From the NCBI GenBank assembly GCA_001584585.1, contig LSYV01000034.1:87991-151480 (forward strand): a stretch of DNA of 63,490 nt, in the 5' to 3' direction. Below are positions 46,301 through 57,200 of this stretch, in pieces; the stretch's first letter is position 1; each line of letters opens with the position of its first letter. This DNA comes from Gonium pectorale. Its lineage: Eukaryota; Chlorophyta; Chlorophyceae; Chlamydomonadales; Volvocaceae. The notes below the pieces were generated by a model, which saw only the letters and a list, made by a program, of their open reading frames with translations, had not been told where the DNA came from and ran no database searches. Both the position numbers and the translations under genes were made by a program.

Positions 46301-49300
46301 CCTGGCTTTGCCGGTCTGCCCCCTCGGCCCACGCCGGTCTCGGCCCTGCAGCACCTCTTCCCCCAGTCACCCGCCTCTGGCGGCCCCGCCCCCATCCCGA
46401 GCCGACCCACCTCCCATGAGGCACAGGCCCGGGCAGCGCACGGCACGCCCGCCTCCACGCCGACCCCTGCGCCCACGCCCACCCCACTGGTGCGTCAGAC
46501 GAGCGCCGCGACCGCGCGGCTGCTCGGCAGCATCAGCTCGCTGTCGGAGGCGGCCGTGGCCGCCACCGCCGCGGCGGCGGCGGCCGCCGCCGCCAGCGGC
46601 TGCAGCAGCTCCAGCCGACCCGGGAGCCACGCGTCGCACAGGGGCCGCCAGCTGTCCGACTTTGCCATCCCGGAGGACGAGCCCCTGGAGTCGACTGTGT
46701 CCGAGACGGTGGCCATGATGCGTATGCTCTCCCAGGCCCGCGGCGCGCACCTGTCCTCCCGGATCCGCCGTGTGCGCATCACAGCCAAGATTCAATCGTC
46801 GCACCCGGAGAGGCTCCCAAGCGACCTGCCGTCTCGGCTGGCGGGCGCCGCGCTGTCTGCCGGCGGCGGCGGCCTCTTCGAGCCGCCGCCGGCAGTGCCC
46901 GGCGGGGCCAGGCCCGGCGGCGTGTGGTTGCTCACGGGCGTGGCTGCGCGGCGCGGCTGCGTGGAGCTGGTGTTTGAGATGGTGCAGGTGGAGGGCGGCG
47001 TGGAGCCGCCGCCGTCGACGTCGGCACGGCGACGCCTGCCGTCGGCTGCGCATCAGCTGCACCAGCAAAGCGGCTCGAGGCCGTTCGCGGCGTTCACCAC
47101 TGCCGGCAGCGGCCTCTCGGCGGCGTCTGGCGCCGAGCCGCCGCCGCCGCTTGCTCCCGGCCGCGCTCCGTCACGCAGCCACAGCTACCGCCGCTGGCAG
47201 TCCGCCTGTTCGTCAGACCTTTCTGACCCACAGCTGGGCCGACTGGTCGACGAGATTGTCGGTGGCCGCGCCCTGGCTTCTGAAGCCCTAGGGTCGGCGC
47301 CACCCGGTCATTCGGGCGCCTGGGGCGCCGGCTTCCGCCACTGCAATTCGTGCGGCGCCGGCAGCGGCGCCGCCAGCGCCGGTGGCGTCACCTTCAGCGT
47401 CGGGGCGGACGTGTCGTCCGACGAGGCGGCCTGGCTGCGCGATGTGTGCGGGCTGCGCCCCGAAGCCGTGGGCCATGTGCTGGAGCAGTGCGGCCTGCTC
47501 AATCCGTACGATGACCCGTGGGTCGAGATCCAGGTCGGTCAGGCGCCCGATGGGGCTGTCGCTCTCGCCTGGGATGCTGGCGGGGCCTGCGGACAGTGGT
47601 GTGTCGCCGGCGACGGTGTGGGGTGCGCAGGCGACGCCGTCGCCGCCTCGCGCGCGGCCGCCACCGGCGCGGTCGCGGGCCTGGAGGCGCCCACGCTGTG
47701 GCTGCCGAGTCCCATTGTCGTGCTGACCCATGGGTCACGCGGCTTCCCCGGCGTTCGACTGGCGTCATGGGGCGCGCCGCCGCGGGAGGGCGAGGCAGAC
47801 GAGGTCCTGGTCCGCAGCGCCGCCAGCTACCTGCCCTGCCGCACCGAGCCCATGCCCCGCGGTGGCGCTGCTGACGATGAGGCGGCGGCGGCGGCTGCTG
47901 CCGACGGTGAGACCTGCCGTTGGATGGTCCTCGCGTTGGATGCCCTGACTAGCAGGATCCACGTGGCGGGAGGGCTGCTCTGGGTCGAGTGTCGCCGCTC
48001 GCGCGCGCTGTCGCCCCCTGGCGGCGGCAGCGCGGCGTCCGCGCCCGCCGTCACCAGCCCGGGGGTGCCGCTGCTGGTTCTCCCGGCGGTGCTGGCGGAT
48101 GTGGGCGCGGAGCTCCAGCACCTCAAGAGCTGCATGTCCCGCCTGATGCTCGGCCCGGAAGCCGAGGCCGTGGGAGGCGAAGGCGAGCCCGGCGCCGCCC
48201 CGGCGGCGGAGGCGGCGGAGGTGGAGATGGCTTGCCAGCAGCTCCTGGCAGACCTCGGCGCGCTGCTGGACGCGGCGGCGGTGACGACCGGCGCGACGAC
48301 GGTGGGCCTCCCGTCGCTGACGCGCAGCTCCACCAGTGCACCCCAGGCCTTTGTCGAGTCGGTTGCCCCCACCGCCGCCGCCGTCGCCGCCGCTGGCATC
48401 TCCACCAGCGCCGGCTCTTGCAGCCCCGGCCCCGTCTGCGTGAGCTTCGAGCACGGCATGCGGGTCCTGCTGCACGGCGCCGCCGTCAGCGACGGCTATG
48501 GTGCCGGCGGCGGCGACGGCACCGCCGCCGGGCCGTATGCCGAGCACATGGCGGACCTGGCCTGTACGGTGCTGGCGGGCTGCCTCGGCGCGGGCCTGCC
48601 CCAGACGGCGGCGCTGGTGCTGCGGCTCGCCTGCGCGCCGCCGCTGGCGCTGGCGGCGCCGGAGGTGCTGCTCGCGGAGGCGGGCGCCGACCCGCGGGTC
48701 GCCGCGGACCTGCTCGCGTCGCTGCAGCCCGCCGCGGCCGCGGCGGCCTTCGGGTCGGCTGAGGGCGCATCCGCTGAGGCAGACGCGCGCCCGAGAGCTA
48801 CGGCGGCGGTGGCGGCGCTTATGCAGGGGCCAAAAAACGCGCTGCGCGCGGTGCTGCTCGGCCACCCGTTGGCTGACGCAGCCCGCGCATCCCCCTTTGC
48901 CGTGACGGCCAGCACCGGCACTGGCTACCCAAGCGGCGGTGGCCCCGAGTGGAGCTCCGGGACCGCTGGCCACCTGGCGTTGGCGATCGACGTGGACGGC
49001 CGGCGCCACAGCGAGGGCCTGGCGATGCTGGCTAGCGACTCCACGGGAGGGCCCCCTGGCAGGTGCCTCCAGAGCCCCAGCGCCGGGCTGCCGAGGCTGC
49101 AGAGCCAGAGCGGTGCGGCGGCCCCGTCGCGCTTCGCGGACGGGCCTTCGACGCGGCCGCATCCCCGGGGCACGGGGCGCGGGTCAGAAGCGGCGGAAGC
49201 AGCGGAGGCGGCAACGGCGGCAGCGGCCACAACGCCGCCGCCGCAGCCTGGGTCGGCTCTGAGCAGCGGGCTGAGCGCTGCGGCAGCGCGCGAGATCGCG

Positions 49301-51943
49301 GCCATCGTTCCGAGTGACGCACCATGGGACGCGGACGACGGGGCGACGGTGGCGGCGGCGGGGTTGAGTGACTATACTAGCGACCCGGCGGCGGGGGAAG
49401 GGAAGTGGGGCGACGGCACTGACGTCGAGGACCGCACCTCGCAGCCGTCGTCCCTCCGGTCCGCCAGCGCCTGCTCTTGCCGCTGTGCCTTCCCCGTCAT
49501 GGCCCTGCCAGGGCCCAGCACTGTCGTAAGCAGCGTGTCGAGCTGTGCTGCCAACTGTGCCGCCAACTGTGCCGCCAGCCGCGCGGCCAGCCGCCCAGCC
49601 AGCCCCGTCGCCAGCGCCCTGGACAGCGGGGCGGCGGGGAGCAGTAGCTGCCGCAGCTCCCTCGAACGACGATCCCCCTCCGGTGCCGCCGCGGCGGGGG
49701 CCGCCGCGGTGGCCGAGGCAGCTGGCTGGTGGCCGGCTGACGCCGCCGCGGGTGCGGCCGCCTGCGGTTGCTGCTGCTGCTGCTGTGACTGCGGCACGGC
49801 GCTGGCGCCGGCGGGGCAGGCGGCGGGGCAGCCCCTGGACCTGGGCCCCTGGTGGGTCCTGAGCTTCCGCGACCCGGACGTGGAGGCCGAGTATTGGCGC
49901 TTTGTGGCGCAGCGGACGCACGGCGTGATGTGGTGGGTGGTGCAGGGGTCGGGCCCTGAGCGGGTGGGCGGGGTGCATGGGATGGGTAGGCGGGTGGGCG
50001 GGGGGCGGGTAGGGCGGGGGCGGGGGGGCGGGGGGCCGCCTGGGCGTTGCGCACAGGGCACGAAGCAGCGACGCCAACCGGGGCGGCCGGGAGGGCTGGC
50101 TTGGGCATAGTGCGGTGCGTCAGCGCTGCCTCCCTCCCTAGTGCCGCCACAGCTTCATTGGGTGGACGGCTTGGTCACCACGACTCACTCCCGCGAGCCC
50201 TTTCCCCTACCATCCTCTGTACCCGTGCGTTCACGTCGACCGTTTGCTCCTTCAAACCCTCTGTACCCGCCTTACCTCCACCTCCGCCCTTTCTTTATCC
50301 ACCTGAGCCCTGTAGTCGTCCTCCAAGCCCCAACCCTCCTCCCCCGCCTTTGTCCCGGTAGGACATTCTTCATGTACAACCTCTTCACCTCGGTCGTCAG
50401 TTGCCTGCGCGCCTACCTCGAGGACGGCCTGCCCGGCGCCGCCTCCTTCATGCTGTTCTCTGGCTCGCAGGCCGCGGTCATGGGCTGGTACTGCCTGCGC
50501 CCGCGCCTGGGCTGGAGCCTGGGCAGCCGCCGCGGTGGCGGCCACGACGACCCCCAGGCAAGCACACCTCCTCGATCGGGCGACCAGTTTGGGCCCTGTA
50601 TATCAAAAAGCGCTCGTCCTCCAACCTTTAATGGCGGCTCGGGCTCAGGCGCGGGATGGGGCATGCAACGGCATGCGCGGGGTCGGCCTCGGTCGTGCAC
50701 CATGCGCGTCGGCCACACCTTCCCACCGTCTTGCGGCGCTTGCATATGGTGTCCCTGGCGCCCTGCAAGTGGTGTACCTGGCGCCCGCGCGCGCGGTCCA
50801 TACCGGTACATCGCATGACACCAGCCGCTTTGCCTGACCTCTTTCTGTCCATTCCCTTCAGGCGCTGGTGGCGGCGGGCGTGGCGTGCAAGGCGTTCCGG
50901 GTGGCGGCCGACGTGCTGATGGGCTGCGGGCTGATGGCGGTGCCGTCGCTGATGCAGGCCATGGCGGTGCGCGGGGTGGAGGTGTGCTCTGAGGCCTTCA
51001 TGCGCCCCATCGGAGAGCGGGTGAGCCGGCGGACACGGACCCGGGCGCGGGGGGGAGGGGGGCGGAGGAGGGGGAATGCTCAGTCCATGGGCGTAGGCAA
51101 GCTCGACGATGGCCGTCGCGCAAAGGAAAGCCCAAGCTAGGCGATGGCCGATGAGCAGGGGGGGGAAGGGGGAGACGGGGGGGGAGACGGGGTGTGCGGT
51201 TTGCGATGTGGAGGGTTGAAGTGGATGCTGCGGCCGCGTGTGGCAGGCATAGGGCTTGGGGCAATTGACGCCGCGCGTGTGTGAGGGCCGCGTGGCGTGG
51301 GTCCCCGCGCGGCGCCGGGTCTCCGCCGGGTATCCCGCGGGAGTCCCGGCGCGGCTCCTGCACCCGCCGCGCCGCGTGGGGCGGGATGACGTGGTGGCTC
51401 GGACGCAGTGCCGTCTCGACACACGCCTTGCCGCCTGGGGGAATGCGGACAGGATGCCTCGGATGCGTTCCCTCATCAAATGCATTGATCTCCCCCAGCC
51501 CCAGTCAGTCCCACTCCCCTCTCAACCACACCCGCCCTCTTCCTCCTCGCTCGCTCGCTCGCTGGCGCATACAGGTGCCCTTCCGGCTCTTCCTCCTTCT
51601 GCTGGCGCTGGAGCTGCCGGCCGTGTGGCTCCTGTACCGCCACTTCCAGACCATATACCCGCGCTTCTGGCTGCGGGAGTGGCCGCTGCTGCGCACCCTC
51701 GCGTACGCCGCCCTCGCCTTCCTGGTCATGGCCTCGGCGGAGCTGTACTGGCGGCGGGAGTTCCGCCTCTGGCGGCGCAGCCTGCCCGACGCCGGCCGCG
51801 GTGCTACCGCTGCCGCCGCCGGCGGGCGTGGCCCACGCGCGGCGGCGGCGGAGGGCGAGCGCACGGCGGCGGCCCCGGTGCGGGGCGGCGCGGCGCGGGC
51901 TTGGGTTGGCGTGCCGCAGGGGGCGCGCGCGAAGGACGAGTGA
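40385..51943 (+). CDS. GAF-like sensor joined to large membrane protein (possible fusion gene, or two genes)
   Basis: Phase-consistent exons: 40385-40677, 40742-40904, 41122-41484, 42279-43385, 43617-43770, 44062-about 44780. After an unresolved frame change come about 44600-45297, 45562-49932, 50362-50557, 50862-51020, 51575-51943 (TGA). The 5' half starts MLCCFRQGR and repeats the exon logic of the kinase genes' sensor half: CWVLSEDRKTACLLAS, then VLPLITDSEVVAVLVVAG, then SVVFVSCPLPSTLSAIAVYV, read as two GAF-like modules. The 3' half is paralogous to the 34.2-40.2 kb gene. Shared parts include RRVRITAKIQSSHPERLP, ARRGCVELVFEMVQ, GLLNPYDDPWVEIQV, a helical block near 48540-48725, and the C-terminal hydrophobic exons (MYNLFTSVV; ALVAAGVACKAFRVAADVLM; VPFRLFLLLLALELPAVWLL; LAYAALAFLVMASAEL). 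These give about four possible membrane helices. No kinase domain follows the sensor. Confidence 0.62.
41500..42060 (+). repeat. Degenerate tandem array in intron
   Basis: Five to seven loosely similar units lie between exons 41122-41484 and 42279-43385. Each has a GTGTGTGC/TATG-type stretch, a GCGTATGCG or GTGTGCGGA core, a TGCAGAA/TGCTCAAAA segment and AGGTCTA. One unit (about 41740-41800) closely matches an isolated copy at 52845-52895. The family 5 repeat core (41826-41860) is embedded in the array. Confidence 0.7.
41826..41860 (+). repeat. Dispersed repeat family 5, copy in array
   Basis: AAACGCATACGACGAGCGTA, identical in its core to 24481-24512 and to the reverse copy at 59505-59548. 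Confidence 0.7.
43556..43605 (+). repeat. Dispersed repeat family 3, copy in intron
   Basis: CCCAGGGCTTCTCTACTGAG is followed by AATGCCTTCCAACCCTCTAC. It ends about 10 bp before the acceptor of the exon at 43617, the same position relative to an acceptor as the copy at 25055-25110. Confidence 0.8.
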
Positions 51944-54291
51944 AGACAGGGAGGCCGACTGGGCCGGCGCGGGCGTGCAGCGGAGCGGACCTGGCCCTTT
52001 CCTTGATCTTAGCTCGGGCCACGGCGCGGTTGGTGGTTGAAGGTGGTCCACTTGGGAGGGTAAGCGTCCGTGTTACGGTATGGTGGTTTGAGGAGCACTG
52101 CCGTGTGCGGGGCTTGAGAGTGGGAGTGGGAGTGAAAATGGTGTAGGATCTTGCTTAAGGTGAGCGCCAGTGCGGGGTCACGTCGGGCACATCAAAGCTA
52201 CTCATCATGTGACGGTGGGACGCGCACATGATGCCACAGTAGTATATTCCCTTTGCAACACATGCGTATCGTATGATCATGCTGATGCTCATAAGCGGGT
52301 GGCGCGGAAGCCGCTCATGCCCACCACGTTGCTCGCACCCGGCAGTTACAGTTTACAGTTGTGTTGCATTGCCGGGCAGCCTCTCGTGCCGGTGCCGGAG
52401 CCACCTGACGGCGTGGGACACCGCTCGCGCGCGACCTCGGCACGCGGAATTTGGAGGGAACGGCGTGGGTACGGTATTTTATGCGTCGCGGAGGGATGTA
52501 CGGTACGGTAGTACGGCTTGTCTCGTGTGTGCGTGATCCGGGCGCCACGTTGCAAGCAAGGCAAGAGAGCATTGCCAAGCAAACGGGGGTGGTGTGTGGG
52601 CCTTGTGGGGGAAAGAACACCCCGCAGTCCGGGCCGCGCAGGTGTGCAGGTGCGGCCGGGGCGTCGTCCGCGACGGCGCCTGTCCTTCGTGTGCGTGCCT
52701 GCCTGTCCCGCCGCAACAAACCCGGCACTGTGCCTTGGCAGCGTTCTATTATTCCCCCGCAACTGTGGGAGAGATCGCGAGGCGGGGTCGTGCCGCGCGG
52801 CTGGGTGCTGTATTAGGGACGCGGAGGGCTATGTGTGTGTTGTAGGCGGAAAAGTATGTTCAAAACAGGTCTATTAGCAACAAAACAAAAACAAGGGTTT
52901 TGTGTGTGGTGGCTGGGCTCAAGAGCACTTTTGAGACCCAGAGTGGGCAGTGGGGCTGGTGGCTAAAACCCCCTCGTCAATGTTGATCGTGCGGATCGTG
53001 AGCGCTACGTAGGGGCGTGTGAACCCCGGCCGGGAAGCCGTTGGGTTGCTTGCATTGGGGATGAGCGTGGACGGGGTTGGGACAGCACGGCTGTCGCATG
53101 GCCACTGCTGTGGATCCAGGATGCTACCCGCTGACGCCGCGCGAATGCCTAAAGTGGGGCCTCCCGAGAGGCCCGCCTCTCCTTCAGTCTCCGAAACCGA
53201 ATAGCTGCATTCTGGCAATGGAGAGGGGTAAGAGTATTCAACTTTGACGCACTGCTACCTGCCGAGTGATCTGACGCAGACCGGCATTTATTTGCATGTG
53301 CCCTAAAGCACATTGTTATCGCTGCGCGTATGTCGTACGAGTCCGAGCACCGTGGTGCGTATGTATCGGGCAGACAAGGTACGGCACAATGGGCTGTCCG
53401 CTGGGTATGAATGTGGGGCCGCGGGGCGGCTGAGATCACTTTTTGCTGCTTTTGCTACGGCACTGCGTCCGGAACGGGGAACTGAGCTGCGGGGAACCTT
53501 TCGTACGTTGTAACAAAGCGCTCCCAGCCGTTTCCCACCACTGTCTATGGAATCCCGGCCCGGCCCGGACCCCTACCCGACGGCCACACGTGGGTATGAC
53601 CGTGTGAAGGGAGTGGGCTCCACGTCAGCATCGTGGGGGCTGCTACTGACGAGGCAAAGCGTCCGGACCCCGATGCCCGCGTTAACGCCCCCTTTTTTCA
53701 CGGCTCCTTACGTGCAAAGCTTATGCCCAACCGAATGAATGCAGCAGCAGCCCACACATGTACGGCACGCAGCACAGCACCGGTGTACGGCATGCACAAG
53801 ACAGGGCCCCGCCAGTACGCGCCCACACAGGGCGCCGGCGAGGCTTGCCACGCCGTCCCTCCCCGGGAGCGGGGCCGTCGTGCCTCGGTGTCCACAAAAA
53901 CGCCGGCCTCCTCGGCATTGTTTTGCACCCGCAACACCTGGGCGTCCCTGGAGCGCGCGCGGCTGCCACCGCGACTCGCGCGTCCCCGTGACCCCGCCCC
54001 CCTCCGCCCTCAGCGCAATTGGCCCTGTCCTCAGCGAGCGACATGCCTGGGAGCCCATCCGGCCCGCTGAAATGCGGCCAGGGCACCTGCTGCTCCCCGC
54101 CCGTGCTGCCACCGCATCTACCTGACCGCCTCCTTACGCTCTGGGCCAGCGCTGCCACGGCCTCCTCCTTATCTCACCCGCCGCTTCCACACCCCTCCAC
54201 ACATACGCGCGCGCAGGCGGAAAGCGCCCCCATCAGTATCCGAGCCCCAGCCTCACACACAATAAAACTCCGCGCCCCTCCCGGTGGCGCT
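51944..54291. other. Intergenic region between convergent genes
   Basis: This should contain the 3' UTRs of the 40-52 kb gene and of the SYLF gene. No coding region is supported. A single unit resembling the 41.5-42.06 kb intronic array lies at 52845-52895 (GTATGTTCAAAACAGGTCTA with a following ACAAAACAAAAACAA). No clear terminator or polyadenylation signal could be assigned. Confidence 0.5.
52845..52895 (+). repeat. Isolated unit of the 41.5-kb intronic array
   Basis: GCGGAAAAGTATGTTCAAAA, then CAGGTCTATTAGCAACAAAAC. It matches the unit at about 41750-41800 apart from a few substitutions. Confidence 0.7.
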
Positions 54292-57200
54292 TCAGGTGGA
54301 GAGCTTGGCGAGCGCATTGTACAGCAGCCCGGCCTCGCGCGGCGGCGAGACCTTGCCGGTGAGGATGTCGCCAGGGGTCACGTGCTGGCCGTAGCAGTTG
54401 GCGATGTCCTCCACGTCGGGCTCCACCGAGGTGCCCTGCATGGACACGTCCACCATGACGCCCCTGCGGACCCGGGGGGAGGAGGGAGGCGGGCCCCGAG
54501 GAGTTGAAAGACGTGCTCACTCAGCGGGGCCGGAGGCGCATGCCCTCCCGAACCACCGAGGCGAAGTAACGGACCCGCCCCCCCGGGTTGGGGGAAGGGG
54601 AGAGGGGAGGGCAAGGAATTTGAGGAGCATTCTCGCCAGAGGGGGGCGAGAGGCGTGCGGGAGACGGAGGGGAGGCGTGCGGCGGCGAGGAACGGGCATA
54701 TGGGGTCAAGGGTGAGGGGCCATTCTCTGTCAGGGGGAAGGGCTGGGGGAGGGGACGCTGAGGTGCCCAGTACCGGGCCGCACGCGAGAGAGGGGAGGGG
54801 GCGATTGAGAAACGCAGGTTTGACGCGAAGGGGGTCAAGGGCCGGGTATCGGGGGAGTTTTGAGGGTGGGGAGCACACCACTGGTGTCCTGCAGAGACGA
54901 GTCCACCATCATGACGCCCCGGCGGAACAAAGGTTTGTAGGCATTGTCCATGCACGGGGGGTATAGGGTTGGAAGGCATTCTCAGTAGAGAAGCCCTGGG
55001 GCGCATACATCTCCCGACCATTGAAAACTGGCTGAGCGCTGCGGGTGGAAGGGATTGTCCATGCCCGGGGGGAGGGCGCCCGCACACGAGTGGAGGCGCA
55101 GCAGATGCAAAGCACCGCGGCCCCGGCGGCAGCAGCTACGTTCGGCTCCGTGTGCCCTGCCCTGCCAACTGGCCGCCGGCCAGCCACCATACTGGGCTTG
55201 AAGGGCTTGCTATTTCCTTTCCTCCTAACTGGCAAATACTGCCCTTCCAAATTGACCCTGGTCTCGAGCGCAACGAACTGCTGGATCCCGGTTGCCACTT
55301 TCCCTACTCCCAGGCTCTCCGCGCAAAGCCCCAGCCCCCACCCCCCAAGCCTCGCGCCGGCGCGCTCGGCCGGACCCATCTGCTGGCCCATTCCCAACTC
55401 CCGTCCTACTACGGCCTTGACTTCGACGCGCGTTCGACTGGTTGGCACCAGCCGGCATCACCGACATTTGCGGGTGCCGCCGGGCTCGGCGGTGCACTTA
55501 GGCTTTTAAGGGTTTTCAAGTCGGCGCCTAAAGCATTGCCGAGACCTCCGGAGCCGGCGGACCAAAGGCAAGATTGGCTTGACAGACCGGGAGACTATAT
55601 CTGGAGACCCATGCGCCCACGCCAACCTTTGCTTCTGACCCCCCCCCCGGCTGCTCACTTGGAGATGGTGAAGCTGCGCGTCTTGACGCCGCTGGTGGCG
55701 TCCGTCTGGCCGGTCTGCGTGTTGACGGCCGCTGACTTGTCCACCTTGTCGCCCAGGTTGAGCCCAAAGTCCAGGCCGATCTTCATGGCGCGCTTATCCT
55801 GCGGTGTGTGTTTAAATGAAACGACACATACGCGGTGTGTGTAAGGCTCAGAGGAATATAATGCGTTCTCACTAGAGAGGCCCCAGGGTGTGTGTGGGGG
55901 GCACGCGAATAAAAGGGTATGAATAACACTGAGCTAGGCGGCAGCAGTGTGTGTGTATGTGTGTTTTGGGGGATGAAGGGAAAGGTGAATGAACAACGAC
56001 GAGCTGGGCGCCAGCAGCGTATGTCCCGTCCGGCGGTGAGGGGGGGAGAGGGGGTTGGAAGGAACAGGGACTGATAGGAGCGGGGCAGGCAGGGGGGCCA
56101 GGCCGGCCTGTGCTTGTCCTGGGGACCTGGCTGCGCGCGCATCCGTGGCGGCCGACTGCTTGTGTCAGCCAAGCGCGTGTTCGGGCAGACGAGGCAGTGA
56201 GGGCCGTGCTGGTCGTGTGCGGCGACGGGCGCGTGTGAAACCGCGCGAGCCGCACGCTCCGCACAGCCCGGCTGACCGAAGCTAGCTCGTCGCTTTTGCC
56301 CCGGCCCCAGGCAAGCCCAAGCACGCTTGGAGCAAGCTCCTCGTTCAAGGTCCGGGTGGTTGTGGTTGCATAAACTGGATCGGCACCGCCAGGAGCCCAC
56401 TTCCCTGCCCTCCCCGAACAGCAACCGCCTCCCGACGAACGCCCCAAACTGGGCGGGCCGCTCCCCGCACCCGCCCTCTCTCACAGACAGCCCACTGCTC
56501 CGCACGGCCATCACCCCGTGTGTCCGGGAACCGCCTGGACCCCTGCGCCCGTCGCCAACGCGCCCCGCCCCGCTACCACCGTCCCAAGGGCTCCTGCCAG
56601 TGATGTACCGTAGGGGAGATGCCCACACCTGAGCTCCGAGCCCCGCTTTCCACCTTCCAGCGAGGAGGAGGGGGTGATGCCAGTCGCTGGGTCGCCTGGA
56701 TCGCTGCGGCCCTGCCGGCCCAGCTTTCCCACGGCCGGTGATGGCGGGAGGGGGTGATACCCGTAACCGCCCTGCCCCACCGGCCCCGCCTTCCGCCCCA
56801 CCTTGAGGAAGGCCTGGATGTCGGCGTCCGTGGCCAGGCTGATGACGGTGTGCTGCTCGCTGTAGCCCATCACGGCACCCACGCTGAAGCCGTCCACCTT
56901 GATGGGCAGCGGGGCGGACCTGGGGAGGGGGTGGATGGCGGTGGGGAGGGAAAGGGGGGAAAGGGCGCATGGGCATGAGTGGGGTGGACCTGGCGAGCGA
57001 GCGGGTGGGGTTCAAGGGAAAGGGGAATTAACAACGACGAGTTGTGCGCCAGCAGCGTATGTCCCGTCCCGGGTGAGGGTGGGGTGGTAAAGGTGGGGTG
57101 GAGAGGGCGGCTGTGGGGAAGAGGAAGGGAGGGGGTGGGCTGGGGTGGCGAGGGCAGGGGTGGGCAGGGCAGGTTGGGGAGTGTGGGGAGGGCCAGAATG

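Noticed and set aside
45500..50110. Independent single-exon gene of 1536 residues
   Set aside because: The frame past 49932 is GC-repeat read-through. A GTGGGT donor at 49933 joins in phase to the membrane exon at 50362, and an acceptor at 45561 fits the upstream donor. A separate gene starting near 45596 remains possible but is not preferred.
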